Shown here piece by piece: positions 8,087 to 16,543 of a stretch of 64,000 nt of DNA. The DNA comes from Vreelandella neptunia (lineage in GTDB: Bacteria > Pseudomonadota > Gammaproteobacteria > Pseudomonadales > Halomonadaceae). The notes beneath the pieces were generated by a model, which did not search any database, was not told the DNA's origin, and saw only the letters and a list, made by a program, of their open reading frames with translations. The stretch spans positions 2,790,001-2,854,000 of the forward strand of contig NZ_CP140255.1 of NCBI RefSeq assembly GCF_034479615.1. The letters run 5' to 3'. Each line of letters starts with the position of its first letter. The first letter of the stretch is position 1. The position numbers were made by a program, and so were the translations under genes.

Positions 8087-10006
8087 TTAAGACGAAGATG
8101 GAATCTCTCCCAACACCTCAGGAATTGTCGTCTTCACATAGCGGCCAGGCGCAGGCTCAATGATGTTAAGTTCACCCTCCCCAGGTTGACGCACAGGCAC
8201 CATTTTTTCGCTATCGGCATAGCCATTGTCGGTCATCCACGCTTGCCAATGGGGCCACCAGGAACCTTCCTGAGCCGTAGCACTTGCAAGCCACTCCTCA
8301 TGGCTTTCGGGCAGTGTGTCGTTAGTCCAGTAACCGTATTTGTTTTTATGGGGCGGATTGACAATACCTGCGATATGCCCCGAGCCACCTAACACAAAAG
8401 TAACCGGCCCCTTGGGAAGTAAGGCCCCGTAGTAAGTACTGTTCCACTTGGCAATATGGTCTTCTTTGGTGGACACAAAGTAGCTGGGCGCCGAGACCTT
8501 ACGCAGATCAATTTTCACCCCATCCAGCTCAATGCCACCGGGCTCAACCAAGCGGTTCTCTAAGTACATATGGCGTAAATACCAGGCATGAGTACCTGCG
8601 GTTAAATTGGTACCATCGGTATTCCAGTAGAGCAGATCAAAGGCAGCGGGCGTCTCACCCTTCAAGTAGTTATTAATGTAGAACGACCAAAACAGATCAT
8701 TCTCACGCAGCAAGTTGAAGGTGTAGGCCATCGAGCGTCCATCAAGGTAGCCCTTCGCTTCAAGAGTTTGCTCAATGCCTTCAACCACCCGCTCATTGAG
8801 AAATACACCGATGTCGCCAGGATCACGGAAATCCTGCAGCGTGGCCATATAGGTCACCGACTTTACTTTTCGCCCACGGCGGGTACTGGTGAGATACGCT
8901 ACCGTAGATGCCGTTAACGTGCCGCCGACACAGTAGCTGAGGAGATTAACCGACTTCTCGCCGCAGGCCTGCTCGATAGCTTCTATCGCGCTAATCGGCC
9001 CCATCTGCATATAGTCGGCCCAGGTAATGTCGCGCTGCTCCGGGCCAGGATTACGCCAGGAGATCAGGAACACCGTATGGCCCTGATCCACTAGCCACTT
9101 AACCATGGAATTATCTTCACGCAGATCGAGAATGTAGTACTTATTGATCCACGGCGGCACCATTAGCAATGGCGTTTTAAAGGTCTTTTCCGTCGTTGGC
9201 GTGTATTGGATCAACTGAATCAGTTCGTTTTCATACACTACTGAACCGGGCGTTACCGCTATGTTTTCGCCCACGCCAAAGGCGGCGCGGTCTGTCATGC
9301 GGACATTAATGCCTTCACCAGAGTTACCTAAATCTTCACGTAGGCGGGCCAGACCATCCACTAGGTTTTGACCACGGGTTTCAACAGTGCGCCGCATGAC
9401 CTCTGGATTGGTGGTTATAAAGTTAGTGGGCGCCATCGCGTTAACCAACTGGCGCGCATAAAACATCAAGTTACGCTTCTGGGTTTCATCCAATCCACTT
9501 AAGCTCTCAACCAGCTCTTCCACCATCTGCGAGAACAGTAAGTACTGCTGCATAATGGCCATGTAGTGCGGATCCTGAGTCCAGGCTTCATCTTTGAAAC
9601 GACGGTCACTTTTGGCCGGGGTAATCAGCGGCGTCATTTGTTCGCCAGCCATGCCACGTAGAGCTTGCTGCCATAATAGCCACTGGTCTTGAAGCAGACG
9701 GTTCTGGGTTTCCCACAGCAGCGTCGGGTTTTGCATCAATGACTGCGCACCCGCTTCAAAGCTTTCACGCATATCACTATAAATTGAGTCGGCGGCTTCG
9801 CTCGGCGCAATACGGGAAAGCAGATCCTGCATCAATCCTTGGTACTGTTCGCTAATCTCTTTAAGCTGATTATTCCAGGTTTCAATTTCCGCTGGGGATA
9901 ACCCTTCAGGTAGCCCTTGAGAAAGTCCTTGAGAAAGCCCTTCAGACAGGCTGTCAGAAAGCCCTTGTGATATTGCCTGGAACGGATTGTGCCACGCTGA
10001 CTGCAT
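8087..10006 (-). CDS. phaC: Class I poly(3-hydroxyalkanoate) synthase PhaC
   Basis: A 639-residue PHA synthase that polymerises 3-hydroxyacyl-CoA on granules. The lipase-like box is SYCVGGT with catalytic Cys359; the partner Asp is in STKEDH and the His in GSGHIAG. The PhaC N domain covers roughly residues 100-270 and an alpha/beta hydrolase fold follows. Residues 13-38 are an unusual run of tetrapeptides (GLSD, GLSQ, GLPE) not part of the standard family. The ATG at 10006 is chosen over one at 10039 because AGGGAGA lies seven bases upstream. It follows phaP on the same strand, behind a hairpin. Confidence 0.93.
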   Translation of the reverse strand: MQSAWHNPFQAISQGLSDSLSEGLSQGLSQGLPEGLSPAEIETWNNQLKEISEQYQGLMQDLLSRIAPSEAADSIYSDMRESFEAGAQSLMQNPTLLWETQNRLLQDQWLLWQQALRGMAGEQMTPLITPAKSDRRFKDEAWTQDPHYMAIMQQYLLFSQMVEELVESLSGLDETQKRNLMFYARQLVNAMAPTNFITTNPEVMRRTVETRGQNLVDGLARLREDLGNSGEGINVRMTDRAAFGVGENIAVTPGSVVYENELIQLIQYTPTTEKTFKTPLLMVPPWINKYYILDLREDNSMVKWLVDQGHTVFLISWRNPGPEQRDITWADYMQMGPISAIEAIEQACGEKSVNLLSYCVGGTLTASTVAYLTSTRRGRKVKSVTYMATLQDFRDPGDIGVFLNERVVEGIEQTLEAKGYLDGRSMAYTFNLLRENDLFWSFYINNYLKGETPAAFDLLYWNTDGTNLTAGTHAWYLRHMYLENRLVEPGGIELDGVKIDLRKVSAPSYFVSTKEDHIAKWNSTYYGALLPKGPVTFVLGGSGHIAGIVNPPHKNKYGYWTNDTLPESHEEWLASATAQEGSWWPHWQAWMTDNGYADSEKMVPVRQPGEGELNIIEPAPGRYVKTTIPEVLGEIPSSS

Positions 10007-10086
10007 ACTTATTCTCCCTACGCCTATCTTCGGGCGCACCGACCGCTTTGGCTACGTAAGCATATATAAATTAAAGCTTATAAATG

Positions 10087-10114
10087 CATCGCGGCGCCCT
10101 TGGGCGCCGCGATG
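10087..10114 (-). terminator. Hairpin between phaP and phaC
   Basis: CATCGCGGCGCC and GGCGCCGCGATG form a near-perfect 12-13 base-pair stem just after the phaP stop. On the minus strand it is followed by an AT-rich stretch (ATTTATAAGC) rather than a clean T-tract. It could be a terminator or an RNA-stabilising 3' end that favours phaP over phaC. Confidence 0.5.
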
Positions 10115-10124
10115 AGTTCACTAA

Positions 10125-10535
10125 TCAGCTTTTGCGCGATGACTGACTAGAGGCTTTGGCAGGTTGCTCGCTTTTGGTAGCAGCCTTGGCTTGCTCGGAC
10201 ATTTGCTGACCGGCTTCGCTGAACATTTTTTCCATTTCAGACTTAAACTGCAGGCTCATTTCGCTCATGACGCGCGCGTCTTCCTGCATTTGCTGAGACA
10301 GCTCGTTCATCATTTCAGCTTGCTTGGTGCCGAAATCACGCAGGCTTTCTGCGTCTTGAATTTCAGTGGCGCTACGAATGCGCTCTGTACCCATCTGGCT
10401 GTAACGCTTCATAGCTTCCAGCTGATACTGGGTCATTTTTTCCATGTTGTTGAGCATCAGCGAATTAATTTTACGCATTGGCTCAAACATTTGCTTAGTT
10501 TGGGCGTTGAAGGCGTCCATCATATTGTCTTGCAT
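10125..10535 (-). CDS. phaP: Phasin family protein
   Basis: A 136-residue, Met- and Gln-rich, helical protein with the Phasin_2 pattern (an MFEPMRKINSL opening, an amphipathic helix over about residues 10-110) and a Ser/Lys-rich tail. Phasins coat PHA granules and set their size and number. AGGAG lies eight bases upstream of the ATG. It precedes phaC on the same strand, and two TGC-rich boxes lie about 80-125 bases upstream, consistent with PhaR control. Confidence 0.85.
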   Translation of the reverse strand: MQDNMMDAFNAQTKQMFEPMRKINSLMLNNMEKMTQYQLEAMKRYSQMGTERIRSATEIQDAESLRDFGTKQAEMMNELSQQMQEDARVMSEMSLQFKSEMEKMFSEAGQQMSEQAKAATKSEQPAKASSQSSRKS

Positions 10536-10890
10536 AGTGTCTGCTCCTGTTTAGTTCCTTGGCATGAGCCTTGGAGTGACTCATCGTGATGTAGCTTGTC
10601 TTGCCTTACCTTGATTTGCTGCACTGCAAAAAGAGTAGTCCCTGGCATGCTGCATTGCAACAGCGACACTGTTTTAAGTAGCCGTATTCAGTAATACTGA
10701 CTTCAGTGACGCTGCACAAACCTACGTTGCGACGACCTCATGCTGCGAAACCCCATGTTGCAACAGCCTACTATTACAAAAACGTCTCCACGTTGCCTTT
10801 CTCATATCGCCGTTAGCGACCATCCCCTCTTTACCAAACGCTTTCAATCCACTTTTCGCCATCTATTTTTGCCAGACTAGCGTTACTGAT
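10536..10890. other. phaP upstream region
   Basis: This 355-base gap lies between the DUF6489 gene's 3' end and phaP. I see no supportable gene. It is rich in TGC/GCA words, including two near-identical 14-base boxes listed separately and looser ones near 10740 and 10755. It must contain the phaP promoter. Confidence 0.6.
10616..10660 (-). promoter_or_regulatory. Candidate PhaR operator: two TGC-rich boxes
   Basis: TTGCTGCACTGCAA (10616-10629) and ATGCTGCATTGCAA (10647-10660) agree at 12 of 14 bases and start 31 bases apart, about three helical turns. Each is a TGC-N6-GCA near-palindrome. PhaR proteins of other bacteria bind TGC-rich sites ahead of phasin genes and release them when PHA appears. 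A phaR gene is encoded at 42530-43036. The operator role is inferred. Confidence 0.45.
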
Positions 10891-11400
10891 TTATGAATCA
10901 CTGCGCTTGGATGTTGAACGTGTGCTTGAACCGGTACGAGAACGCGACGATGCTGTTGACTTAGCCTTGCCACCACTACCGGCACTTTTATTAGCACTAC
11001 TATTATTAGTACTGTTCGCCCTGGAACTCGCCGCACTGCTTTTAGTGCTGGTGTTACCGCCCTGCTCAGCCCCGCTGGCGTTAGTCGAGGACGCACTAGT
11101 GGAATTAGTGCTGGCGCTACCCGCTTGGCGCAACATATCCAGCATCATTTGCTGATAAGTGCCGAAGTTGGCTAGCCCTTGAGACAGTCCTTCAGACAAG
11201 CCCTGCGATAGCCCTTGCTGCATCATCGGCTGCTGGAGAAAGGGCCGCATAAGACTCATGGGGTCATAGCCCTCTACCCCAGACTCCATCTGCCGTTGGA
11301 TATTTTCCAGCAGGTTTTTCTGGAAGGCTTCGACATCCGGCAGGCCCAGTGATTGGCGAAATTCATCCGGAGTAAGATCAAACTCAACGTTAATCTTCAT
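10891..11400 (-). CDS. DUF6489 family protein, PHA-associated
   Basis: A 169-residue protein. The N-terminal MKINVEFDLTPDEFRQSLG and GLPDVEAF segment resembles the DUF6489 family, which I recall near PHA genes. Residues 62-76 repeat GLSQ/GLSE, the same unit seen in the PhaC N-terminus. From about residue 95 the chain is almost only Ser, Thr, Asn, Ala, Gly and Lys/Arg, with a basic end, like phasin or histone-like tails. The ATG at 11400 has AGGAG six bases upstream; the in-frame GTG at 11415 does not. A granule-associated role is inferred from context and the shared repeat. Confidence 0.65.
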   Translation of the reverse strand: MKINVEFDLTPDEFRQSLGLPDVEAFQKNLLENIQRQMESGVEGYDPMSLMRPFLQQPMMQQGLSQGLSEGLSQGLANFGTYQQMMLDMLRQAGSASTNSTSASSTNASGAEQGGNTSTKSSAASSRANSTNNSSANKSAGSGGKAKSTASSRSRTGSSTRSTSKRSDS

Positions 11401-11490
11401 AGGCGGCTCCTGCACTGTTTGTCACGACCAGTTGTCATGCATTTGTTTTGTTTGAGTGTAGCAGCGAACTGCAAACCTCACCGTATTGCG

Positions 11491-12582
11491 TTAGCGCTGA
11501 GTTAAACGCGGCGTATCAACGCTTACCTCACCATTTTGTCCGCGATGACGCAGCCAGTGATCCAACAGCGTAATCGCCATCATCGCCTCAGCAATGGGCG
11601 TTGCACGAATACCCACGCAGGGGTCGTGACGCCCTTTGGTAATCACTTCGACGGCCTGTCCATGGATATCGATGGAGCGACCCGGCGTGGTGATGCTGGA
11701 CGTCGGTTTTAATGCCAAGCGAGCCACAATGGGCTGGCCGCTGGAGATACCACCGAGTACGCCACCGGCATGATTGGAGAGAAAGCCTTCTGGGGTCATC
11801 TCGTCACGGTGCTCACTACCGCGCTGGGCGACACAGCCAAACCCTGCACCTATCTCCACACCTTTTACCGCATTAATACTCATCAAACCATGCGCCAGAT
11901 CAGCATCCAGGCGGTCAAACACCGGTTCGCCCAGACCTACAGGCACGCCTTCGGCAATCACGGTGATCTCAGCACCTACTGAATCCTGGTCGCGACGCAG
12001 CTGATCCATGTAGGCTTCCAGTTCGGCTACGCGCTCCGGGTCAGGGCAGAAAAAGGCATTTTGGCCCACCGACTCCCACTGCTTGAAATCAATTTTGATC
12101 GGGCCTAGCTGGCTCATATAGCCGCGGATCTGTACGCCTTGGGCGGCCAAATACTTCTTGGCAATCGCCCCAGCCGCCACTCGCATGGCGGTTTCACGGG
12201 CGCTGGAGCGCCCGCCGCCACGGTAGTCGCGGTGACCATATTTATGGTGATAGGTGTAATCCGCATGGGCGGGCCGAAACTGCTCTTTGATTTTTGAGTA
12301 GTCGTTGGAGCGCTGGTCGGTATTTTCGATTAACAGGCCAATAGAGGTACCGGTAGTCTTGCCTTCAAACACCCCAGACAGGATGCGCACCTGATCAGGC
12401 TCTTTGCGTTGGGTGGTATGCCGCGAACTGCCCGGTCTGCGGCGATCTAGATCGTGCTGTAAATCTGCTTCGCTTAACGGTAGCCCAGGCGGGCAGCCAT
12501 CAACAATCGCGCCGAGCGCAGGACCGTGGCTCTCACCGAAAGTAGTGACGGTAAATAGTTTGCCAAACGTATTGCCAGACAT
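11491..12582 (-). CDS. aroC: Chorismate synthase
   Basis: A 363-residue enzyme that converts 5-enolpyruvylshikimate-3-phosphate to chorismate with reduced FMN, the last step of the shikimate pathway. The N-terminal [22 protein letters not shown] and GGRSSARET segments are family signatures. The start at 12582 is chosen because translation there begins MSGNTFG as in the family and GAGGA is upstream; the frame is open to 12615. It follows prmB with a 13-base gap, a common gammaproteobacterial order. Confidence 0.95.
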   Translation of the reverse strand: MSGNTFGKLFTVTTFGESHGPALGAIVDGCPPGLPLSEADLQHDLDRRRPGSSRHTTQRKEPDQVRILSGVFEGKTTGTSIGLLIENTDQRSNDYSKIKEQFRPAHADYTYHHKYGHRDYRGGGRSSARETAMRVAAGAIAKKYLAAQGVQIRGYMSQLGPIKIDFKQWESVGQNAFFCPDPERVAELEAYMDQLRRDQDSVGAEITVIAEGVPVGLGEPVFDRLDADLAHGLMSINAVKGVEIGAGFGCVAQRGSEHRDEMTPEGFLSNHAGGVLGGISSGQPIVARLALKPTSSITTPGRSIDIHGQAVEVITKGRHDPCVGIRATPIAEAMMAITLLDHWLRHRGQNGEVSVDTPRLTQR

Positions 12583-12595
12583 GGCGGTTAGTTCC

Positions 12596-13555
12596 TCACT
12601 GGAAAGACGCCGCATGGGCGTCGAGTTCAGCGGCGCTCAAGGCAAACACGCCCTGGCCGCCACGCTCGAATTCAAGCCATAGGAAAGGCACGTCGGGAAA
12701 CGCCGCTTCCACATGGCGATCAGAGTTGCCGACTTCTACGATCAGCCAGCCCTCATCGGTTAGGTGTTCCCGCGCTTCACGCAGTATGCGTCGGACAATA
12801 TCCAAACCATCGCTGCCCGCCCCCAGAGCCAAGGAGGGCTCATGGCGGAACTCAGCAGGCATGGTAGCCAGGTCGCGGGCATCCACATAGGGCGGGTTGG
12901 AAACGATAAGATCAAAACGTCGGCCTTCCAAGCCGCTGAATACATCCGATTCCACCGCTCGTACCCGGTCGCCCACATCGTGGCGGGTAATATTTTGTCG
13001 TGCCACGGCCAGGGCATCCTGGCTGATATCGGCAAGCACCACTTCGCAGGTGGGCAAATAGAGCGCTGTAGCAATGCCGATACAACCGGAACCGGTGCAT
13101 AGATCCAGCATGCTAGCGGGCGGCTCTTCGGGGAACCAGGCGGCAAAGCCATCTTCAATCAGCTCGGCAATCGGCGAGCGCGGAATCAGCACGCGCTCAT
13201 CAACGCTAAACGGGTGACCGGCAAAAAAACTTTCGCCGAGCAGGTAAGGCAGCGGACGGCGGGTGGTAACACGCTCCCGCGCCAGAGCAATAATCCGCTG
13301 GCGTTCCACGGGCAGAAGCCGCGCTTCTAACACACTGGGGTCAATATTCCACGGCAGATGCAGCGCGCCTAAGCAGAGCGCCACCGCCTCATCCCAGGCA
13401 GAGTCAGTACCATGGCCGTAGTGCAGGCCCGCCAGATAAAACTCGCTGGAGACCCAGCGCAGATAGTCGCGTAGCGTAAAGAGCTGGCTCACCAGCAACG
13501 ACTCCGACAGGGAAAGGGTTGAGTGAGAATGCTCAACGTTTAAATGCGTGGTCAC
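12596..13555 (-). CDS. prmB: 50S ribosomal protein L3 N5-glutamine methyltransferase
   Basis: A 319-residue class I SAM-dependent methyltransferase with the SAM-binding [11 protein letters not shown] and the catalytic NPPY motif (VSNPPYVDA), as in PrmB/HemK enzymes that methylate a glutamine. PrmB rather than PrmC is favoured by the N-terminal domain opening ([20 protein letters not shown]) and by aroC following it. The start is GTG with AGGAG five bases upstream. Confidence 0.92.
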   Translation of the reverse strand: MTTHLNVEHSHSTLSLSESLLVSQLFTLRDYLRWVSSEFYLAGLHYGHGTDSAWDEAVALCLGALHLPWNIDPSVLEARLLPVERQRIIALARERVTTRRPLPYLLGESFFAGHPFSVDERVLIPRSPIAELIEDGFAAWFPEEPPASMLDLCTGSGCIGIATALYLPTCEVVLADISQDALAVARQNITRHDVGDRVRAVESDVFSGLEGRRFDLIVSNPPYVDARDLATMPAEFRHEPSLALGAGSDGLDIVRRILREAREHLTDEGWLIVEVGNSDRHVEAAFPDVPFLWLEFERGGQGVFALSAAELDAHAASFQ

Positions 13556-13730
13556 AGCAGCTCCTGGTTAACGATAATCATGGCGGCAGGCAATAGAACC
13601 TGAACCATATGACGAATAAAAGATTGTACCTTTCACGCCGCCCGGTTCACAGCAACGCTCAGCCCGCTATACTGTGCTTCTTTAACTGATTCACCTGTGC
13701 TAGCCCATTTTTCTGCCACCCGAGCCTGAC

Positions 13731-14300
13731 ATGACGCGACACCGCCACCTGCCAAATGATGACGATATCAGTGCCTTCCGCGACGCCTTGAAGGCGGCGG
13801 GGGTACGCCCTATCGCCACCAATCAGGCCGACCCTGGCAAACCCAAGCGCGACGTTCAGGCCCATGAAGCGCGGCGTAACGCGGCGGTCGAGAGCAGCGC
13901 TCCTCAGTCCAGCGGACGCACTTCGGACGGGCGGGTGGAAGCCGTGCGCCCCTCGGAGTACCTCGAGTTCAGCGTGCCCGACTTGCCATGGCGTACGTTT
14001 AGTCAGCTGAAGCGCGGCCAAACCTCATGGCAGGCGGGGCTTGATTTGCATGGCTATACGCTGGAGGAGGCCCGGGTGGAACTGGAGAGTTTTCTACGCG
14101 ACTCGGCTGGCCAGGGCCTGCGCTGTGTGCTGGTGGTGCACGGCAAAGCGTGGGGCACCACCTCGGATTTTCCAGTGCTCAAAAGCCATACCAACACCTG
14201 GCTGCGGGAGTGGCCGGGGGTGCTGGCGTTCTGCTCGGCCATCGATATCGACGGTGGTACCGGAGCAGTCTATATATTGCTACGCAAGCGGGGCCAGTAG
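13731..14300 (+). CDS. Smr/MutS family protein (SmrA/SmrB-like)
   Basis: A 189-residue protein with a C-terminal Smr domain: LDLHGYT, LVVHGKAWG and a closing GGTGAVYILLRK. The first 85 residues are a polar linker. Smr proteins are endonucleases; E. coli SmrB, also encoded opposite prmB, cuts mRNA at collided ribosomes. The position supports SmrB, but the GGTGAVY ending looks more like SmrA (YdaL), so I leave the symbol open. The usual HGKG reads HGKA here. It converges on the patatin gene with a four-base gap. Confidence 0.85.
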   Translation: MTRHRHLPNDDDISAFRDALKAAGVRPIATNQADPGKPKRDVQAHEARRNAAVESSAPQSSGRTSDGRVEAVRPSEYLEFSVPDLPWRTFSQLKRGQTSWQAGLDLHGYTLEEARVELESFLRDSAGQGLRCVLVVHGKAWGTTSDFPVLKSHTNTWLREWPGVLAFCSAIDIDGGTGAVYILLRKRGQ

Positions 14301-14304
14301 CCCT

Positions 14305-15336
14305 CTACTCGGTTGCGTCGGAAGCGATACCAGGCATGCGGCGTTCCAGCGCTTCATCTGCCAAATGGCGGCCAAGGCGAATCAAGTCTCGGCCCCGGTA
14401 AAATTCATAAGTGCTACACACAGTTTTGGGTATTTCGATCAGTACATCAGGTGGATAACCCGCCACCTTATACTTGGCCAACGCCGCCTGTGTAATATCG
14501 AATGACTCCAAAATCATATCGAGCTTGCTCCACTCGCGCTTACCACGCGCTTCAGTGGTTTCCTCTAGCTCTTCGTCATCGCCCTCCCCGTTTGCGCCAT
14601 CGCCATTAGCCCCCAGCCCTGCCCACAGTTTTTGCGTTGCGGCACGAACATCGCCTATCCAACTACCCATACGTTGATCACGGTCGATCTCACTTTGGGT
14701 GCGACTATCGGCTGTTTCCTCCTCTTTAGGCAGTAACTCCTCTAAGGTCACCGGCAAAGGGCTATGGGCAGTCACATTAACCGCTACCACAAAGTCGGCT
14801 TGGTGGGCGGCTACCATGGGCATAATCGGCAGCGGATTTAGTAACCCGCCATCTACTAGCACCTGCTCGCCTAGATGAACCGGGGTTATAACACCCGGTA
14901 CGGCCATTGAGGCACGAATCGCCTGCAGCAAGGGGCCACTTTGAAACCACACTTCCCGCTGACGTACTAGGTCTGTCGCTACCGTAGTGACAGGGATCGC
15001 TAGATCTTCAATCAGGATATCGCCGACCAGCGCTTCCAGTTTGCTCATGACTTTGCTGGCACGCATCGCGCCCATTGGACTCCAGGTGACGTCCACCAGT
15101 TTGAGCACATCAAGATAGTCGAGTTGGCACACCCAGTCACGGTATTCAGGCAGCTTACCCGCGGCATAAATACCGCCAATCACTGCGCCCATTGAACACC
15201 CTGATACCGCCACAATTTCAAACCCTCGCGCCTCTAGCGCTTCAATCACGCCAATGTGCGCATAGCCACGAGCGCCACCGCTGCCTAGCACCAGTGCGAC
15301 CTTGTTGCCACTATTCAAATGAGCCAATTCATTCAT
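14305..15336 (-). CDS. Patatin-like phospholipase (RssA-like)
   Basis: A 343-residue patatin-fold hydrolase with the oxyanion hole GSGGARG (near residue 18), nucleophile elbow GCSMG and the dyad Asp in DGG. All catalytic elements are present. It resembles the RssA/YchK group, whose substrate is unknown. An acidic, Gly/Glu-rich insertion around residues 240-268 (NGDGANGEGDDEELEE) interrupts the C-terminal part. There is no signal peptide, so it is likely cytoplasmic. It lies just downstream of an alpha/beta hydrolase gene on the same strand. Confidence 0.85.
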   Translation of the reverse strand: MNELAHLNSGNKVALVLGSGGARGYAHIGVIEALEARGFEIVAVSGCSMGAVIGGIYAAGKLPEYRDWVCQLDYLDVLKLVDVTWSPMGAMRASKVMSKLEALVGDILIEDLAIPVTTVATDLVRQREVWFQSGPLLQAIRASMAVPGVITPVHLGEQVLVDGGLLNPLPIMPMVAAHQADFVVAVNVTAHSPLPVTLEELLPKEEETADSRTQSEIDRDQRMGSWIGDVRAATQKLWAGLGANGDGANGEGDDEELEETTEARGKREWSKLDMILESFDITQAALAKYKVAGYPPDVLIEIPKTVCSTYEFYRGRDLIRLGRHLADEALERRMPGIASDATE

Positions 15337-15350
15337 GCTATGTTTCCTGC

Positions 15351-16253
15351 CTAGCCAGTACCCGTGTTACCCCAGTGAGCGCCGATAACCGAGGCGACTT
15401 GCGACACTGCCCTGGGCTCCAAGTGTAAGTGGTGGCCTCCCTTGAGCACCTCTCGAGTTAACCCCTTAACTGCGTGACGCGCCTCTTGGGCCCATTGGCG
15501 GTCACCCAAAATCCCCTGTTCTCCTTCTATCAATAGCAGCGGAGCGTTAATTTCCGCCAGTAGCGATAGCACTTGCTGCGGAGTAAAACGCACCAGGGAC
15601 GGCTTCAGTAGTCGACTGTCGGTGCGCATTTGTACATGACCATCGGCAGTAGGCTGGGTGTTACGCTCGACTAGCGGTGTTGCCGTGATGCTATCCAGCG
15701 GCGTGACCCCGCCTGCAACACGCGCAGCAACGGCACTCTCGATATCGGGATAACGCGGCGCTCGTGACAGCGGCCGTCGGTAGGCAGTCAGCCCCTTACG
15801 CAGCTGGCTGGCGGTCTCTTCAATGGGCGTATTGAGGGCTCCAAGTCCATCAATCAGCGTTAATCGCTCGACGCGTTCAGGTAGTGAAGCCGCAAGCAAG
15901 CAGGCCACTGCCGCGCCCATGGAATGGGCCAGTAAGCTGGTTTGCTCAAGTCCCAATGACTCCATGGCATCCAATACGTCATGGCAATAGTCCCATAGGG
16001 CATAGTCACCGCCCTGTGGCGCGTGTGCCGAATGGCCGTGGCCGCGAAAATCCAACGCCACAATACGAATGTCCAACGCCTCGACCAACAGCGGGGCTAA
16101 CCGAGTAAAGCTGGCTGCATTATCCAGCCAGCCGTGTAAAGCCAACCAGGTTGGGGCGTCAGCACGCCCCCAGCTCAGCGCCCCTAGGCGTCCTTGAGCA
16201 AGGGAAAGCGGCTTTGGCGCAACAGAGAGCGCTGCCGGGGTGATTTGGGGCAT
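15351..16253 (-). CDS. Alpha/beta fold hydrolase
   Basis: A 300-residue hydrolase with the HGW oxyanion segment (LALHGWLDNAASF), DFRGHGHS, nucleophile AHSMGAA and a late GGHHLH carrying the catalytic His. It resembles serine-hydrolase-like (MEST-type) enzymes of unknown substrate. The gap to the patatin gene is 14 bases, suggesting a two-gene transcript of lipid or ester hydrolases. Confidence 0.8.
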   Translation of the reverse strand: MPQITPAALSVAPKPLSLAQGRLGALSWGRADAPTWLALHGWLDNAASFTRLAPLLVEALDIRIVALDFRGHGHSAHAPQGGDYALWDYCHDVLDAMESLGLEQTSLLAHSMGAAVACLLAASLPERVERLTLIDGLGALNTPIEETASQLRKGLTAYRRPLSRAPRYPDIESAVAARVAGGVTPLDSITATPLVERNTQPTADGHVQMRTDSRLLKPSLVRFTPQQVLSLLAEINAPLLLIEGEQGILGDRQWAQEARHAVKGLTREVLKGGHHLHLEPRAVSQVASVIGAHWGNTGTG

Positions 16254-16423
16254 AAAGTAACAGTCCTGAATAAACAGCTAATAATCCTAAACAAACGGCC
16301 GCGTCACAGGATCAGCAAGATGACGGCGCAGGCGACAAACGTTACCATGCTAGGCATATTTTACTTCAACCTTGTACTTAACATCGTACTTAACATAGTC
16401 CTTAACACTGCATTGGTGCCGTT

Positions 16424-16516
16424 ATGAAACCACGTCGTGATACCCGCGCCCGTAATCTGGTCTTTTTTGTTGCTGTCATCAGCGCCACCGTCGTCGGCTT
16501 TTGGCTGGCCCGCTGA
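16424..16516 (+). CDS. Possible 30-residue membrane protein
   Basis: ATG to TGA encodes a basic head (MKPRRDTRAR) and one hydrophobic stretch of about 18 residues ending GFWLAR, a single-span inner-membrane micro-protein by composition. The upstream Shine-Dalgarno match is weak (TTGGTG). It lies alone on the plus strand between two leftward genes. I recognise no family. The rest of the 290-base gap shows nothing clear apart from a short TTAACAT-like repeat near 16377-16405. Confidence 0.35.
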   Translation: MKPRRDTRARNLVFFVAVISATVVGFWLAR

Positions 16517-16543
16517 TTCATGAGTCGTCAAAGCCTCACCGAA

